Shown piece after piece: positions 27,289 through 36,047 of a stretch of 64,000 nucleotides of DNA. Each line of letters begins with the position of its first letter. Position 1 is the first letter of the stretch. The notes beneath the pieces were generated by a model that saw nothing but the letters and a program-made list of their open reading frames with translations, was not told the DNA's origin and did not search any database. The DNA comes from Mucilaginibacter pallidiroseus. GTDB taxonomy: Bacteria; Bacteroidota; Bacteroidia; Sphingobacteriales; Sphingobacteriaceae. Location of the stretch: contig NZ_VOEJ01000006.1 in the NCBI RefSeq assembly GCF_007846085.1, forward strand, positions 186,001 to 250,000. The letters are read 5' to 3'. A program made the position numbers and the translations under genes.

Positions 27289-29448
27289 TTAAACTGTTTG
27301 CATATCAAACGGCAGCTTACGTATACGCTTGCCGGTAAGGTCAAAAATGGCATCTGTGAGCGCAGGTGCAAAAGGCGGCAACCCAGGTTCGCCAACGCCG
27401 CCTGCATCAGCGGTATTCTCCATGATGTGTACTTCTACGGGTGGCATATCGGCTATTCGCGGCATAGGGTAGTCATAAAAGTTATTTTGCTGCACAAGGC
27501 CGTCTTTAAAAGTGATCTCATGCGTGGTGGCGGCACCCAGGCCCATCAATACACTGCCTTCAACCTGTGCGGCAATAATATCAGGGTTAACGTACCAGCC
27601 GCAATCCATAACGGCCCACACCTTGTCAATTTTTATTTTGCCGTTTTGCTGGCGCGATACTTTTACTACCTGGCCAACCGTGGTATTGAAACACTCGGTA
27701 ATGGCCACGCCATAGCCCGATTTTTTATCGCGCGATTTCCAGCCCGATACTTTTTCAAGTTTATCTATCAACTGCTGGCAACGCTCGTCTTTAAGATAAG
27801 CACGTCTAAAATCGAGCTGATCTTTATTTGCTTCATGAGCCATCTCGTTCAGGAAGCTTTCATAAGCAAAACCGTTGGTAGATGCATATACAGATCGCCA
27901 CCACATGGCAGGTATCGGCGCCTCAAATACGACCTCAGCAAAACTCACGTTTTTAATGCTGTCGAAATACGGTTTCAGGAAACCTTCTGATGTGCTGTCA
28001 TTAGCCTTGCCTGATGATTTTCCGTTGCTCCAATGATCAATATTTTGCCCGGCCATCCTGAATTTGGCCACGCTCATTTCGCCATTATCAATAACGCCCT
28101 GGCAGCGATAAGTTATACCGGGGCGGTAAGGGCCTTGAGTAAGGTCGTCCTCGCGCTTCCATATAACCTGCACCGGTGCGCCAGCCTCTTTAGAGATTAC
28201 GGCTGCCTCGTGAGGATAATCCATAAAAGCTTTCCGACCGAATCCGCCACCCAAAAATGTCATGTTCACAATAACATTCTTTTTAGGCATTTTCATTTGC
28301 TTGCTCACAAAATCCTGCACCCACTCGGGCGCCTGTATTGGTCCCCATATCTCCAGCTTTTCCGGCCGGTACCATGCAACGCAGTTTACCGGTTCCATAG
28401 CGCTATGGCTTTGGTAGGGTGTTTGGTAAACAACATCAATAACTTTAGCCGCCTTGCTAATAGCTGCATCGGGGTTGCCCACCTTTTGCAGCAAAAGCCC
28501 TTCGTCTGTTTTTAGTTTTTCATGTTGGATTTTGTAAATGTCAGCCGTATTAATGTGCTCAAAGCCGGTATCGTCCCAGGTTACTTTCAAAGCCTTTTTA
28601 CCCTGTAAAGCTGCCCAGGTTGATGTTGCCACAACGGCTACACCTTCCCTGTAAATGGTAAATACGCCCATTTTTACTTTAAACACCTTTTTCACTCCTG
28701 GCACCTTAAGCGCCTCGGTTGCATCAAAGCTTTTTACTTTGCCACGCATGCGCGGGTTGCGCTCGACGGCAGCATACAGCATGCCCGGCAATTTTTTATC
28801 GAGCCCAAATATGGCTTCGCCGTTTGTTTTGGCAGGGCTGTCGCGCCTGTTCAATGGCTTGCCTATCAGTTTGTACTCGGCACGTGTTTTTAAAGGAATA
28901 TCCTGCGGTGGTGTAAGCTTCGAAGCTACCTCAACCAATTCGCCGTAGTGGAACTTTTTGCCGGTAGGCCTGTGAAATACATGGCCGGACTTTGCGTAGC
29001 AATCAATAAGCGGAACGCCCCATTTATTAGCTGCAGCGGTGACCAGCAATACCCTTGAGGTAGCGCCCAACTTAAGCAGGTTTTTGTATGACCCACGTAT
29101 GGTTGAGCTGCCGCCGGTAATTTGGTTGCCAAATTTTTCCTGGTTACCCTCGCCAAAGATTACATCTATATCTTTCAGGTCAACTTCTAATTCTTCTGCC
29201 ACAATTTGCGGTACCGATTGGTACGAGCCTTGGCCCATTTCGGCACGGTGGTCAACAATCGTCACCTTTCCGTTGGTATCTATATGGATCCAGGCATTCA
29301 TTTCAATGCCTGCTTTTTCTGCATTTGCGGCGGTTATCAGGTTTTCGTTTTTTGCTTCGGCCACAAAATAGGTGCCCAGGCAAAGTGCCGACCCTGCAAG
29401 CCCCGATATTTTCAGGAAATTTCTTCTCGATATTGCGTTAGCTTCCAT
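27289..29448 (-). CDS. Molybdopterin-binding large subunit, isoquinoline 1-oxidoreductase/aldehyde dehydrogenase type
   Basis: 719 aa with a twin-arginine signal (S-R-R-N-F-L-K), so it is exported folded with its cofactor. Xanthine oxidase-family features: GRKAFMDYP-region Moco loop, FGGGFGRKAF (GGGFG), the PEWVQDFVSKQM segment and a C-terminal VGEPGLPPFAPALTDAI with the active-site Glu (GVGEPGLPP). Works with the 2Fe-2S subunit and a cytochrome c encoded just upstream. The likely reaction is hydroxylation of an aldehyde or N-heterocycle, with electrons going to the cytochrome; the substrate is unknown. Confidence 0.92.
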   Translation of the reverse strand: MEANAISRRNFLKISGLAGSALCLGTYFVAEAKNENLITAANAEKAGIEMNAWIHIDTNGKVTIVDHRAEMGQGSYQSVPQIVAEELEVDLKDIDVIFGEGNQEKFGNQITGGSSTIRGSYKNLLKLGATSRVLLVTAAANKWGVPLIDCYAKSGHVFHRPTGKKFHYGELVEVASKLTPPQDIPLKTRAEYKLIGKPLNRRDSPAKTNGEAIFGLDKKLPGMLYAAVERNPRMRGKVKSFDATEALKVPGVKKVFKVKMGVFTIYREGVAVVATSTWAALQGKKALKVTWDDTGFEHINTADIYKIQHEKLKTDEGLLLQKVGNPDAAISKAAKVIDVVYQTPYQSHSAMEPVNCVAWYRPEKLEIWGPIQAPEWVQDFVSKQMKMPKKNVIVNMTFLGGGFGRKAFMDYPHEAAVISKEAGAPVQVIWKREDDLTQGPYRPGITYRCQGVIDNGEMSVAKFRMAGQNIDHWSNGKSSGKANDSTSEGFLKPYFDSIKNVSFAEVVFEAPIPAMWWRSVYASTNGFAYESFLNEMAHEANKDQLDFRRAYLKDERCQQLIDKLEKVSGWKSRDKKSGYGVAITECFNTTVGQVVKVSRQQNGKIKIDKVWAVMDCGWYVNPDIIAAQVEGSVLMGLGAATTHEITFKDGLVQQNNFYDYPMPRIADMPPVEVHIMENTADAGGVGEPGLPPFAPALTDAIFDLTGKRIRKLPFDMQTV

Positions 29449-29489
29449 ACAGTAAATACTTTTATAGCAATTAACTTATCTGTAAATCA

Positions 29490-30143
29490 TTATTTAGCTT
29501 TTGCACTTGGTGCATAAGCGCCCGTAGTAAGCCAGGTTATCCAGGCTTTTTTAAAGGCGGCATGGCTCATTGGCGGCAAAGTCCGCCCATCGCCGGGATT
29601 CCAGCCGGCAAGCACAAGCCCATCGTCAGCATGTTCAATCAGCTTTTTCATACCCTTGTTGCCATTGCGTTTAGGGTCAACCAATTGCTGAGCCAGTTGC
29701 CTTGGCGTTCTTCCCTGGAAAACCATTTTCATGTTGGCCGGCGGTAAATGCCAGTTGGGGTTACCGGGTGGCATATGTAAGCCGGGTGTATTGGTTGGCT
29801 GGTGGCAGTTCGCACATTTCATGGCGTAAACACCTTTACCGTCAATCCCTCTTTTAGGGGCCATGGTGTGCAGGTGGTTATCATCGCCCTGCAATGGAAT
29901 ATCACCAGATGGGTGGCAGTTCATGCAACGGGCACTCATCAGCACGGTGTAAACCTGTTTAAAAGCTTTTACAGATGCAACGCTATCCTTTTTAACAACA
30001 TAGCTTGTATCGGTTTTTGATGCATCGGGTTTATCATTTATAGCAAATGCCATTACACCCACTGCTATAAGCAGGCTTGCTACTACGGCAAGCGCTTTTG
30101 CAGGAAACGTACTTTTGTTTATTGTAGAAATTTGCTGTTTCAT
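29490..30143 (-). CDS. Periplasmic cytochrome c (two CxxCH sites)
   Basis: 217 aa, N-terminal membrane anchor or signal (about 18-38), then two heme c motifs, CMNCH and CANCH. Contains [12 protein letters not shown] and [11 protein letters not shown], typical of the isoquinoline-oxidoreductase-associated cytochrome. Coupled by an ATGA overlap to the 2Fe-2S subunit gene, and 41 bp before the large subunit. Likely the electron acceptor of the molybdenum enzyme. Confidence 0.9.
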   Translation of the reverse strand: MKQQISTINKSTFPAKALAVVASLLIAVGVMAFAINDKPDASKTDTSYVVKKDSVASVKAFKQVYTVLMSARCMNCHPSGDIPLQGDDNHLHTMAPKRGIDGKGVYAMKCANCHQPTNTPGLHMPPGNPNWHLPPANMKMVFQGRTPRQLAQQLVDPKRNGNKGMKKLIEHADDGLVLAGWNPGDGRTLPPMSHAAFKKAWITWLTTGAYAPSAKAK

Positions 30144-30613
30144 TTACTGGCCATTGCCTTTCTCTGCAACTCGGCAGCTAAGTGGATTGCACTGCGAATG
30201 CGCTGATAAGTGCCGCAGCGGCAAATGTTACCAGACATAGCATCATCAATATCCTGGTCTGTTGGTTGTGGGTTTTCCCGGAGCAGTACCGCTGCCGACA
30301 TTAACTGGCCCGATTGACAATAGCCGCACTGTGGCACATTAAGTTCGTTCCATGCCTGTTGCAATGGATGGTTGTTATTGGCTGATAATCCCTCAATAGT
30401 TACAACCTGTTGCCCTGCGGCACGGCTAAGCTTGGTAACGCATGAGCGTACCGACTCGCCATTTAAATGCACCGTGCAGGCGCCGCATTGCGCCGCTCCG
30501 CAACCATATTTAGTGCCCGTTAAGCCTATAATATCCCTGATTGCCCATAACAGCGGCATGTTTGGGTCGGCATCAACTTTATGTTTTTGCCCATTAACCG
30601 TTAGTGTGATCAT
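30140..30613 (-). CDS. 2Fe-2S small subunit of molybdenum hydroxylase (IorA-like)
   Basis: 157 aa. Plant-type ferredoxin cluster [20 protein letters not shown] in the N-terminal half and the second cluster domain with [10 protein letters not shown] and [10 protein letters not shown]. This is the standard small subunit of isoquinoline 1-oxidoreductase-like enzymes; it shuttles electrons from Moco. First gene of the four-gene operon ending in xdhC. Confidence 0.94.
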   Translation of the reverse strand: MITLTVNGQKHKVDADPNMPLLWAIRDIIGLTGTKYGCGAAQCGACTVHLNGESVRSCVTKLSRAAGQQVVTIEGLSANNNHPLQQAWNELNVPQCGYCQSGQLMSAAVLLRENPQPTDQDIDDAMSGNICRCGTYQRIRSAIHLAAELQRKAMASK

Positions 30614-30881
30614 AAGCGCCTTTGCTTTATTTGTAAAGTTATTGGTTGTTATAAAGTTAATTTAAGTTTTGGTTAATCCAAACTAAAAGCAGCGTATGGG
30701 TTTATAGATGGCGTGATTCGTTTGCGTTGTGGCAAGTTACCAAGCAATACTACAAGGCAAGCCGGCAATGCAACATGCAACAGAGGGACGACTTAAATGT
30801 TTAATTCTTGATTTTTAAGCAGTCAGGTGTCGTAAGCCAGTTATCAGTTACAAGAAACAGCTTAGCTATCATTAATGTGCT

Positions 30882-30889
30882 TACTTTTG
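30882..30889 (+). promoter_or_regulatory. TAnnTTTG box 4 nt before ATG
   Basis: TACTTTTG at 30882-30889 matches the Bacteroidota -7 element; if used, transcription would start at or next to the A of the ATG at 30894. Confidence 0.4.
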
Positions 30890-30893
30890 CAAA

Positions 30894-31148
30894 ATGAAAA
30901 ACTTCACCACCGAAGCCGAAGGAGCCGTATTTAATTTTATAACCATGAATCGCCGCCGCTTGCAGTTGTTCCAGGTTTATGTTGAGCATGAAGGTGCCAA
31001 ACACCGCTTCCATATGCAGGTAAATGAGGAAACCGGCGACTTTTACATAACAGACCCGGCCAAGTGCCCGGAAGTTTTTCACAAAGCGGTGCCTATCTTA
31101 AACAGCGCCATAAAAATTTATGGCAAGCTGGATAAAATTCCGGTTTAA
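30894..31148 (+). CDS. Hypothetical small protein
   Basis: 84 aa, no signal peptide or membrane segment; a mixed charged sequence with a mid-protein beta-rich segment (LQLFQVYVEHEGAKHRFHMQV) and a C-terminal helix. I do not recognise a family. A TACTTTTG box (30882-30889) ends 4 nt before the ATG, which may mean a leaderless transcript. A 280-bp gap precedes it. Confidence 0.65.
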   Translation: MKNFTTEAEGAVFNFITMNRRRLQLFQVYVEHEGAKHRFHMQVNEETGDFYITDPAKCPEVFHKAVPILNSAIKIYGKLDKIPV

Positions 31149-31211
31149 TGTCAATATAACATTTACACATTGCGTTTTTTAGATTAAATTGCGGGTCGAG
31201 CTGTAACAGCT

Positions 31212-33719
31212 ATGAGGCAGCTCTCGCTGCTAAAACAAATTATATTTGACGGTAATAACCCCTTATTAATGATGCCAAAAGCGCTTAGAAACCAAACACA
31301 GTCATATCTAACTTATCCAGTTAACCAATTCAATTTTAAACGGTACTCAATTTTCTGCGCAGCCATCGCAACAAGTATTTTTACGATGCTTAATATACAG
31401 GCTGTTGCCCAAACCAAACCCGTATATAAAAATGCAAAGGCACCCATTGATAAACGCGTAAGCGACCTGTTATCAAGAATGACCCTGCCCGAAAAGATAG
31501 GTCAGCTTAATACCCTGCTTGGTTGGCCCATGTATGAAAAAAACGGTACTAACGTGGGGCCATCGGCTGAGTTTAAAAAGGCAATTACCGAGCAGCACAT
31601 AGGCATGCTATGGGGCACGCTGCGTGCCGACCCATGGACGAAAAAAACACTTGAGAACGGCCTCGACCCATATATGGCTGCAAAGGCAACCAACGCCATG
31701 CAGCGTTGGGCAATGGAGAACAGCCGCCTGGGTATCCCGGTATTTTTAGCTGAAGAAGCGCCCCATGGCCATATGGCAATAGGTACAACCGTGTTCCCTA
31801 CGGCAATAGGCCAAAGCAGCACCTGGGACGATGCCCTGATACAAGAAATGGCTACAACCATTGGTAAAGAAGCACGCTTGCAAGGTGCGCATATAGGCTA
31901 CGGCCCAATACTTGATCTTGCCCGCGAACTACGCTGGTCAAGAGTGGAAGAAACCTACGGCGAAGACCCTTACCTGAATGGCACAATGGGCGTGGCAGTT
32001 GTAAAGGGCTTTCAGGGAAACAACATTAACAGCGGTACTAATATTATATCCACTTTAAAACACTATACCGCGTACGGTGTGCCTGAGGGCGGCCACAACG
32101 GTGGCTTTGTTACGTTGGGGCAACGGGCATTATTGCAAGATTACCTGCCGCCGTTTGAGCGGGCCGTTAAAGCCGGGGCATTATCTGTCATGACTGCTTA
32201 TAACTCCATAGATGGAATACCTTGCAGCAGCAACAGCTATTTGCTTAACGATGTTTTAAGAAAGCAGTGGGGTTTTAATGGTTTTGTAGTGTCGGACCTT
32301 AACAGCATTAGCGGGCTTTCGGGTTCAGACAAGGTGGCTGCCGACGATATCGAAGCAGCTGCACAATCATTTAACGCCGGCCTGGATAATGATTTGGGCG
32401 GCAACGTTTTTGGCAAGTCGTTATTGAAAGCCATTAACGATGGCTCGGTATCAATGGCTCGTGTTGATGAAGCTGTTGGCCGTATACTAAGGTTGAAATT
32501 TGAAATGGGCTTGTTTGATAATCCATATGTTGATGCTGATAAGGCGAAAAGGCAAGTGCGCACCAAAGAAGCTATTGCGCTTGCCCGCCGCGTGGCCGAT
32601 GAGTCGATCATTCTATTAAAGAACGACAAGCAACTGCTTCCCTTAAATAAATCCATAAAAAACATAGCTGTTGTAGGCCCCAATGCCGACAATATGTATA
32701 ATCAGCTTGGCGATTATACCGCACCCCAGCAGGAAAGCAATATTATTACCTTATTGCAGGGTATAAAGCAAAAAGTGCCATCGGCAACTATAAGGTATGT
32801 AAAAGGCTGCGCCATACGGGATACCACGCAAGACGAAATTGCACAAGCTGTTGAAGCCGCCATGAAAAGCGACGTAGTGGTAGTCGCCCTGGGCGGATCA
32901 AGCGCCCGCGACTTTAAAACAAGCTACCTGGCCACCGGTGCGGCCGTTGTAAACGCCAGCATGAGTGATATGGAAAGCGGCGAAGGTTACGACCGTGAGA
33001 GCCTTGATATGATGGGCCGCCAGCTTCAATTGCTGCAGGCACTTGCAAAAACAGGCAAACCTATTGTATTGGTATTAATAGAGGGCCGTCCTTTAAATAT
33101 CAACTGGGCCGCTGCCAATATTCCAGCTATTGTTATGGGTTGGTACCCGGGGCAGGAGGGTGGTAACGCGCTCGCTGATGTGTTGTTTGGCGATTATAAC
33201 CCTGCCGGGCGCTTGCCTATATCTATACCTGTCTCCGTAGGGCAACTGCCTGTTTACTATGGCCACCAAAACAGCGTTAGGCATGATTATGTTGAAGGCA
33301 GCACCAAACCACTTTATACTTTCGGCTACGGGCTAAGTTACACCACTTTCCAGTATGCTAATCCGCAGGCGCAAACTTCAACCGTAAATGGGCAACTATC
33401 GATAACTGTATCATTTGATATTAAAAACACCGGCAACAAGGACGGTGATGAAGTTGCACAGTTATATGTTAAAGATGATGTAAGCTCGGTAGTGGTGCCC
33501 AACAGGTTGCTTAAAGGCTTTAAGCGTGTGCATTTAAAAGCAGGCGAACAAAAGAGAATAACGTTAACCCTCTCTGCCGCAGACTTGAGCCTTATAGATA
33601 AAAACTACCAGCGCGTAGCCGAAAAAGGCGGCTTTACCTTTTTAATAGGTGGTAATGCCGAGCAGCCGCAGCTCACAGCGAAATACACGCTGGAACAAAC
33701 GGTTTACGTAAAGAATTAA
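31212..33719 (+). CDS. Beta-glucosidase, glycoside hydrolase family 3
   Basis: 835 aa from 31212 (internal ATGs at 31269 and 31272 are possible starts). A hydrophobic export segment (FCAAIATSIFTMLNIQAVAQ) lies at about 45-65. The GH3 N-terminal barrel has KIGQLN, EEAPHGH, LDLARELRW, and the nucleophile Asp362 in FVVSDLNS (SDL instead of the commoner SDW/SDH). The GH3 C-terminal sandwich has ESIILLKND and VVALGG, and a fibronectin-III-like end has DEVAQLYVKD. Periplasmic; releases glucose from beta-linked oligosaccharides. Confidence 0.93.
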   Translation: MRQLSLLKQIIFDGNNPLLMMPKALRNQTQSYLTYPVNQFNFKRYSIFCAAIATSIFTMLNIQAVAQTKPVYKNAKAPIDKRVSDLLSRMTLPEKIGQLNTLLGWPMYEKNGTNVGPSAEFKKAITEQHIGMLWGTLRADPWTKKTLENGLDPYMAAKATNAMQRWAMENSRLGIPVFLAEEAPHGHMAIGTTVFPTAIGQSSTWDDALIQEMATTIGKEARLQGAHIGYGPILDLARELRWSRVEETYGEDPYLNGTMGVAVVKGFQGNNINSGTNIISTLKHYTAYGVPEGGHNGGFVTLGQRALLQDYLPPFERAVKAGALSVMTAYNSIDGIPCSSNSYLLNDVLRKQWGFNGFVVSDLNSISGLSGSDKVAADDIEAAAQSFNAGLDNDLGGNVFGKSLLKAINDGSVSMARVDEAVGRILRLKFEMGLFDNPYVDADKAKRQVRTKEAIALARRVADESIILLKNDKQLLPLNKSIKNIAVVGPNADNMYNQLGDYTAPQQESNIITLLQGIKQKVPSATIRYVKGCAIRDTTQDEIAQAVEAAMKSDVVVVALGGSSARDFKTSYLATGAAVVNASMSDMESGEGYDRESLDMMGRQLQLLQALAKTGKPIVLVLIEGRPLNINWAAANIPAIVMGWYPGQEGGNALADVLFGDYNPAGRLPISIPVSVGQLPVYYGHQNSVRHDYVEGSTKPLYTFGYGLSYTTFQYANPQAQTSTVNGQLSITVSFDIKNTGNKDGDEVAQLYVKDDVSSVVVPNRLLKGFKRVHLKAGEQKRITLTLSAADLSLIDKNYQRVAEKGGFTFLIGGNAEQPQLTAKYTLEQTVYVKN

Positions 33720-33734
33720 TAATATACATGTAGT

Positions 33735-34037
33735 ATGTCGGCAGGGTTTGTATTGAAGGAACTTGAAACTTCGCGACTGAGATTACGGCAGTTATTTGCT
33801 GATGATGCCGGGCAACTGGTTTTGTTACGTTGCGACGAGCGCGTTAACCGCTACCTGAACAGGCCAAAATCTACATCATATGACCAAGCAGCAGGCTTTA
33901 TAGACAGGGTTTTATCAAATAACGCTTACTATTGGGCAATAAACTTGAAGCATGAAACCACTCTTATTGGCACCGTTTGCCTATGGAACCCAAGGTTTTC
34001 AATAGATTGTTATAATCTGTTTACATTACTGATTTAA
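33735..34037 (+). pseudogene. Truncated GNAT acetyltransferase gene
   Basis: 100 codons. The N-terminal 85 residues (LETSRLRLRQLFADDAGQL..., ending LIGTVCLWN) are the start of a ribosomal-protein-alanine-type GNAT. After LWN (about 33990) the sequence stops resembling the family, and the acetyl-CoA motif (Q/R-x-x-G-x-G/A) is absent. The AT-rich RT module begins here, so the 3' half was probably lost or displaced by that insertion. No remnant of the C-terminus was found on the far side of the module. Confidence 0.8.
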
Positions 34038-34054
34038 GTAAAAATATTAGGGCG

Positions 34055-35629
34055 TCAATCCTTTTCAAGGTTACACCTACGAGAATATAATTCGGCGTAT
34101 TTTTTTACAGCTTTTTTAAAAATTGTACGGTGCCGACGAGTTTGCATGGAGATGGTGTTAGTACCCATAATTTCACTGGCTCGTTCGCCATACTTAAAAT
34201 AATTACTCCGAAATTCGTTATCTTTTCTAATAACTGAGTAAACAAATTCGCCAAATTGATTAGGCACAAGCTTTTTAAAGCTACGACGGACAGTTTTTTT
34301 ATCTAAATCAATATCTGTGTATAAGCGGTAGAGCCTTCTGTTGAATAAGGCAGTATTAGACTTTTGGCCGCTATAGGCCGCTGAAAAAGCGCGCTTAGTA
34401 CGACTTTTTACAGCCACGATCATCCTGCGATAAAACTTGGAAAGGTTGGCGGACTTTATTAACGTTCGATCTCCATAAAATTCAAAACCAAGATATGTTA
34501 ATGGACGATTTGGATGAAACTTGCCGTTTTTCCAAAGGCTTGATAATAATTTTTTTCTTCCTTTAAATTCTTTAATTGCGTAATAATACTCTTCATTTTT
34601 ACCGGGGCTTACCCGCAATTCGCTTTCAAGCAATGCGTCATCAACCAAAGCGTTTAACTCAATCTTGTCAGTGTCTCCACAAACAATAATGATATCATCA
34701 GAGTAGCGACGATAAAAGCCTTTTCGCTTCTTTACGACTTCTGCAAGCATAATTTTATCGAAATTCAAAAGATACAAATTTGCTAAAGTAGCGCTTATAG
34801 GTAGTCCTTGCGGTATTCCAACAACTTCACCGCGGTTATTTTTGAAATTGTTTTTGTGAACTTTTAATTGTCCTTTTTTTAACGTTTCTCTGAAATCCGA
34901 AGAATCATAAAAAAAAGCCGACACGTTGGTCTTCCGAATCTGAGCGAGACGCTTTTCATCAAAGCCAGCACGTCTATTTGAGTTGCTGGACGACATTCGT
35001 AAATCATCGCGATATATAAAAGAGAAGTTTGTTGCAGCTTTGAAAACACTGTAGTGGTCGGCTGGAAGTGTATATTCACCAAGCAAATCCATCCACGCCT
35101 TTTTGAGTATGCGGTGGTTCATGTTGCTGAAAAATTTCTCTATATCATATTTTAAGGCCCAGCAACCTTTTTCTGCCCTATTCCCTATCTCTTGAAACAC
35201 CTCATGTGCAAAATCGATAGTTCCTTTGTTTTTGCCCTTTCGTACAGGATGTGCAATTTGAATATATGCCGTAACGCAATCAGTCAATCCCTCTGTTTCA
35301 CGTAGTTCCTCCAGATATTTCCTTTGTAACTGCTCGCCATAGTGCCCAAAAATCATTGCATCAATGTGAGTAGCATAATGCAAAGGCCGAAGCTTAAATG
35401 TTTTTTCGCCATCGTGCGAATGGCCGCGTTTGGTGCCATCCTTATTCAACTTATAACGCCTGACTTTAATATTTGTATGAATGAGGGGAAAAAATGCATG
35501 CCTCGCCACTTCGGATTTGTTTCTCACAAAACCTAATACTTTACCGCGCTCTTCCTTTACATTTATTTGGTTCGTTAAATGGAGATAGCCGCGATTACGA
35601 AGCCATGTTGTTTTTCTTTTTTTCTTCAT
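34055..35629 (-). CDS. Reverse transcriptase, defence-associated (UG/DRT-like), YSDD active site
   Basis: 524 aa from the ATG at 35629. An in-frame extension to 35752 runs through the candidate RNA and is rejected. N-terminal region RGYLHLTNQINVKEERGK, and RPLHYATHIDAMIF (about 81-94) is a block I associate with unknown-group RTs. Palm motifs: K-Y-D162 in KYDIEKFFSNMNH, GIPQGLPISATLANLYL (271-287), Y309-S-D-D312, and YLGFEF (379-384). No maturase X or HNH domain (not a group II intron protein) and no retron VTG motif. The C-terminal 130 residues are basic. The UG class (DRT2, DRT9 or other) could not be assigned. Sits against a truncated gene and is AT-rich, suggesting acquisition. Confidence 0.88.
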   Translation of the reverse strand: MKKKRKTTWLRNRGYLHLTNQINVKEERGKVLGFVRNKSEVARHAFFPLIHTNIKVRRYKLNKDGTKRGHSHDGEKTFKLRPLHYATHIDAMIFGHYGEQLQRKYLEELRETEGLTDCVTAYIQIAHPVRKGKNKGTIDFAHEVFQEIGNRAEKGCWALKYDIEKFFSNMNHRILKKAWMDLLGEYTLPADHYSVFKAATNFSFIYRDDLRMSSSNSNRRAGFDEKRLAQIRKTNVSAFFYDSSDFRETLKKGQLKVHKNNFKNNRGEVVGIPQGLPISATLANLYLLNFDKIMLAEVVKKRKGFYRRYSDDIIIVCGDTDKIELNALVDDALLESELRVSPGKNEEYYYAIKEFKGRKKLLSSLWKNGKFHPNRPLTYLGFEFYGDRTLIKSANLSKFYRRMIVAVKSRTKRAFSAAYSGQKSNTALFNRRLYRLYTDIDLDKKTVRRSFKKLVPNQFGEFVYSVIRKDNEFRSNYFKYGERASEIMGTNTISMQTRRHRTIFKKAVKKYAELYSRRCNLEKD

Positions 35630-35634
35630 AAAAA

Positions 35635-35647
35635 AAGGGACTTCGGA
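35635..35647 (-). repeat. 13-bp inverted repeat arm (RT-proximal)
   Basis: AAGGGACTTCGGA on the plus strand. Exact reverse complement of 36002-36014. Lies 5 nt before the RT start codon. Confidence 0.85.
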
Positions 35648-36001
35648 TTCTCGCGTAGTTGATATCAGACCCGCATACACCAGTAGGCTGACCGTTACCC
35701 AATTTCTTGAGTCACGCCATTGTATCGAATTATATATTGAAACATCAAACAATAGTTAAAGCAATGAAATCACTTATAAACATATTCAAGATAATCGCTA
35801 TATTTGTTCAATGTCTAACCGCAGCATTGCCAATGATGAGTTGCCTCACTAAAGGTTCGCTAATGACTTATAATCAGCGGGAGATGATTAACACCTCTGC
35901 TTCTTACAAGGCCGGTAATGACAATGTACATCCATCATGCACTATTTCGCATGAAGTATCTTTTGGTCAATTCCAAATGCAATAAAAAGGCCATTTCTTC
36001 C

Positions 36002-36014
36002 TCCGAAGTCCCTT
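36002..36014 (+). repeat. 13-bp inverted repeat arm (WYL-gene side)
   Basis: TCCGAAGTCCCTT, exact reverse complement of 35635-35647; adjacent to both divergent promoter boxes. Confidence 0.85.
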
Positions 36015-36015
36015 C

Positions 36016-36023
36016 CAAAGATA
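36016..36023 (-). promoter_or_regulatory. -7 box of the candidate RNA/RT transcript
   Basis: TATCTTTG on the minus strand fits TAnnTTTG. Expected transcription start about 36011, inside the terminal stem. No clear -33 TTG. Confidence 0.45.
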
Positions 36024-36024
36024 T

Positions 36025-36032
36025 TATATTTG
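36025..36032 (+). promoter_or_regulatory. -7 box of the WYL-domain gene
   Basis: TATATTTG on the plus strand, 15 nt before the ATG at 36048, one base from the divergent minus-strand box. Confidence 0.45.
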
Positions 36033-36047
36033 AGTTTATTTTTTCCT

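Larger units (their letters stand above)
35630..36014 (-). ncRNA. Candidate structured RNA upstream of the reverse transcriptase
   Basis: Transcribed from a putative -7 box at 36016-36023, the RNA would begin near 36011, inside the arm AAGGGACTTCGGA (36014 to 36002 on the minus strand). It ends with TCCGAAGTCCCTT (35647 to 35635) followed by T7, then the RT ATG. The two 13-nt arms are perfectly complementary, so the ends would pair and close the molecule, like the a1/a2 arms of retrons and the folded leaders of DRT systems. Internal hairpins seen: 35871-35890 (TAATCA/TGATTA) and 35936-35953 (CATGC/GCATG). Expression is unproven. Confidence 0.65.

Noticed and set aside
27127..27990. 287-aa plus-strand ORF
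   Set aside because: Antisense to xdhC and the large molybdenum subunit, both solid genes; a shadow frame.
34055..35629. Group II intron maturase or retron RT
   Set aside because: No maturase or endonuclease domain and no intron domain V seen; the retron VTG motif is absent. Retron-like arms alone are not enough.
34055..35752. RT protein starting at 35752 (41 extra residues)
   Set aside because: The extension passes through the RNA and its terminal stem. The ATG at 35629 comes right after the T7 run.
35764..35985. Small plus-strand ORF (MKSLINIFKIIAIFVQCL...) between the divergent RT and WYL genes
   Set aside because: Lies inside the candidate structured RNA, on the opposite strand, with no recognisable family. 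Coding is possible but the inverted-repeat RNA explanation fits better.
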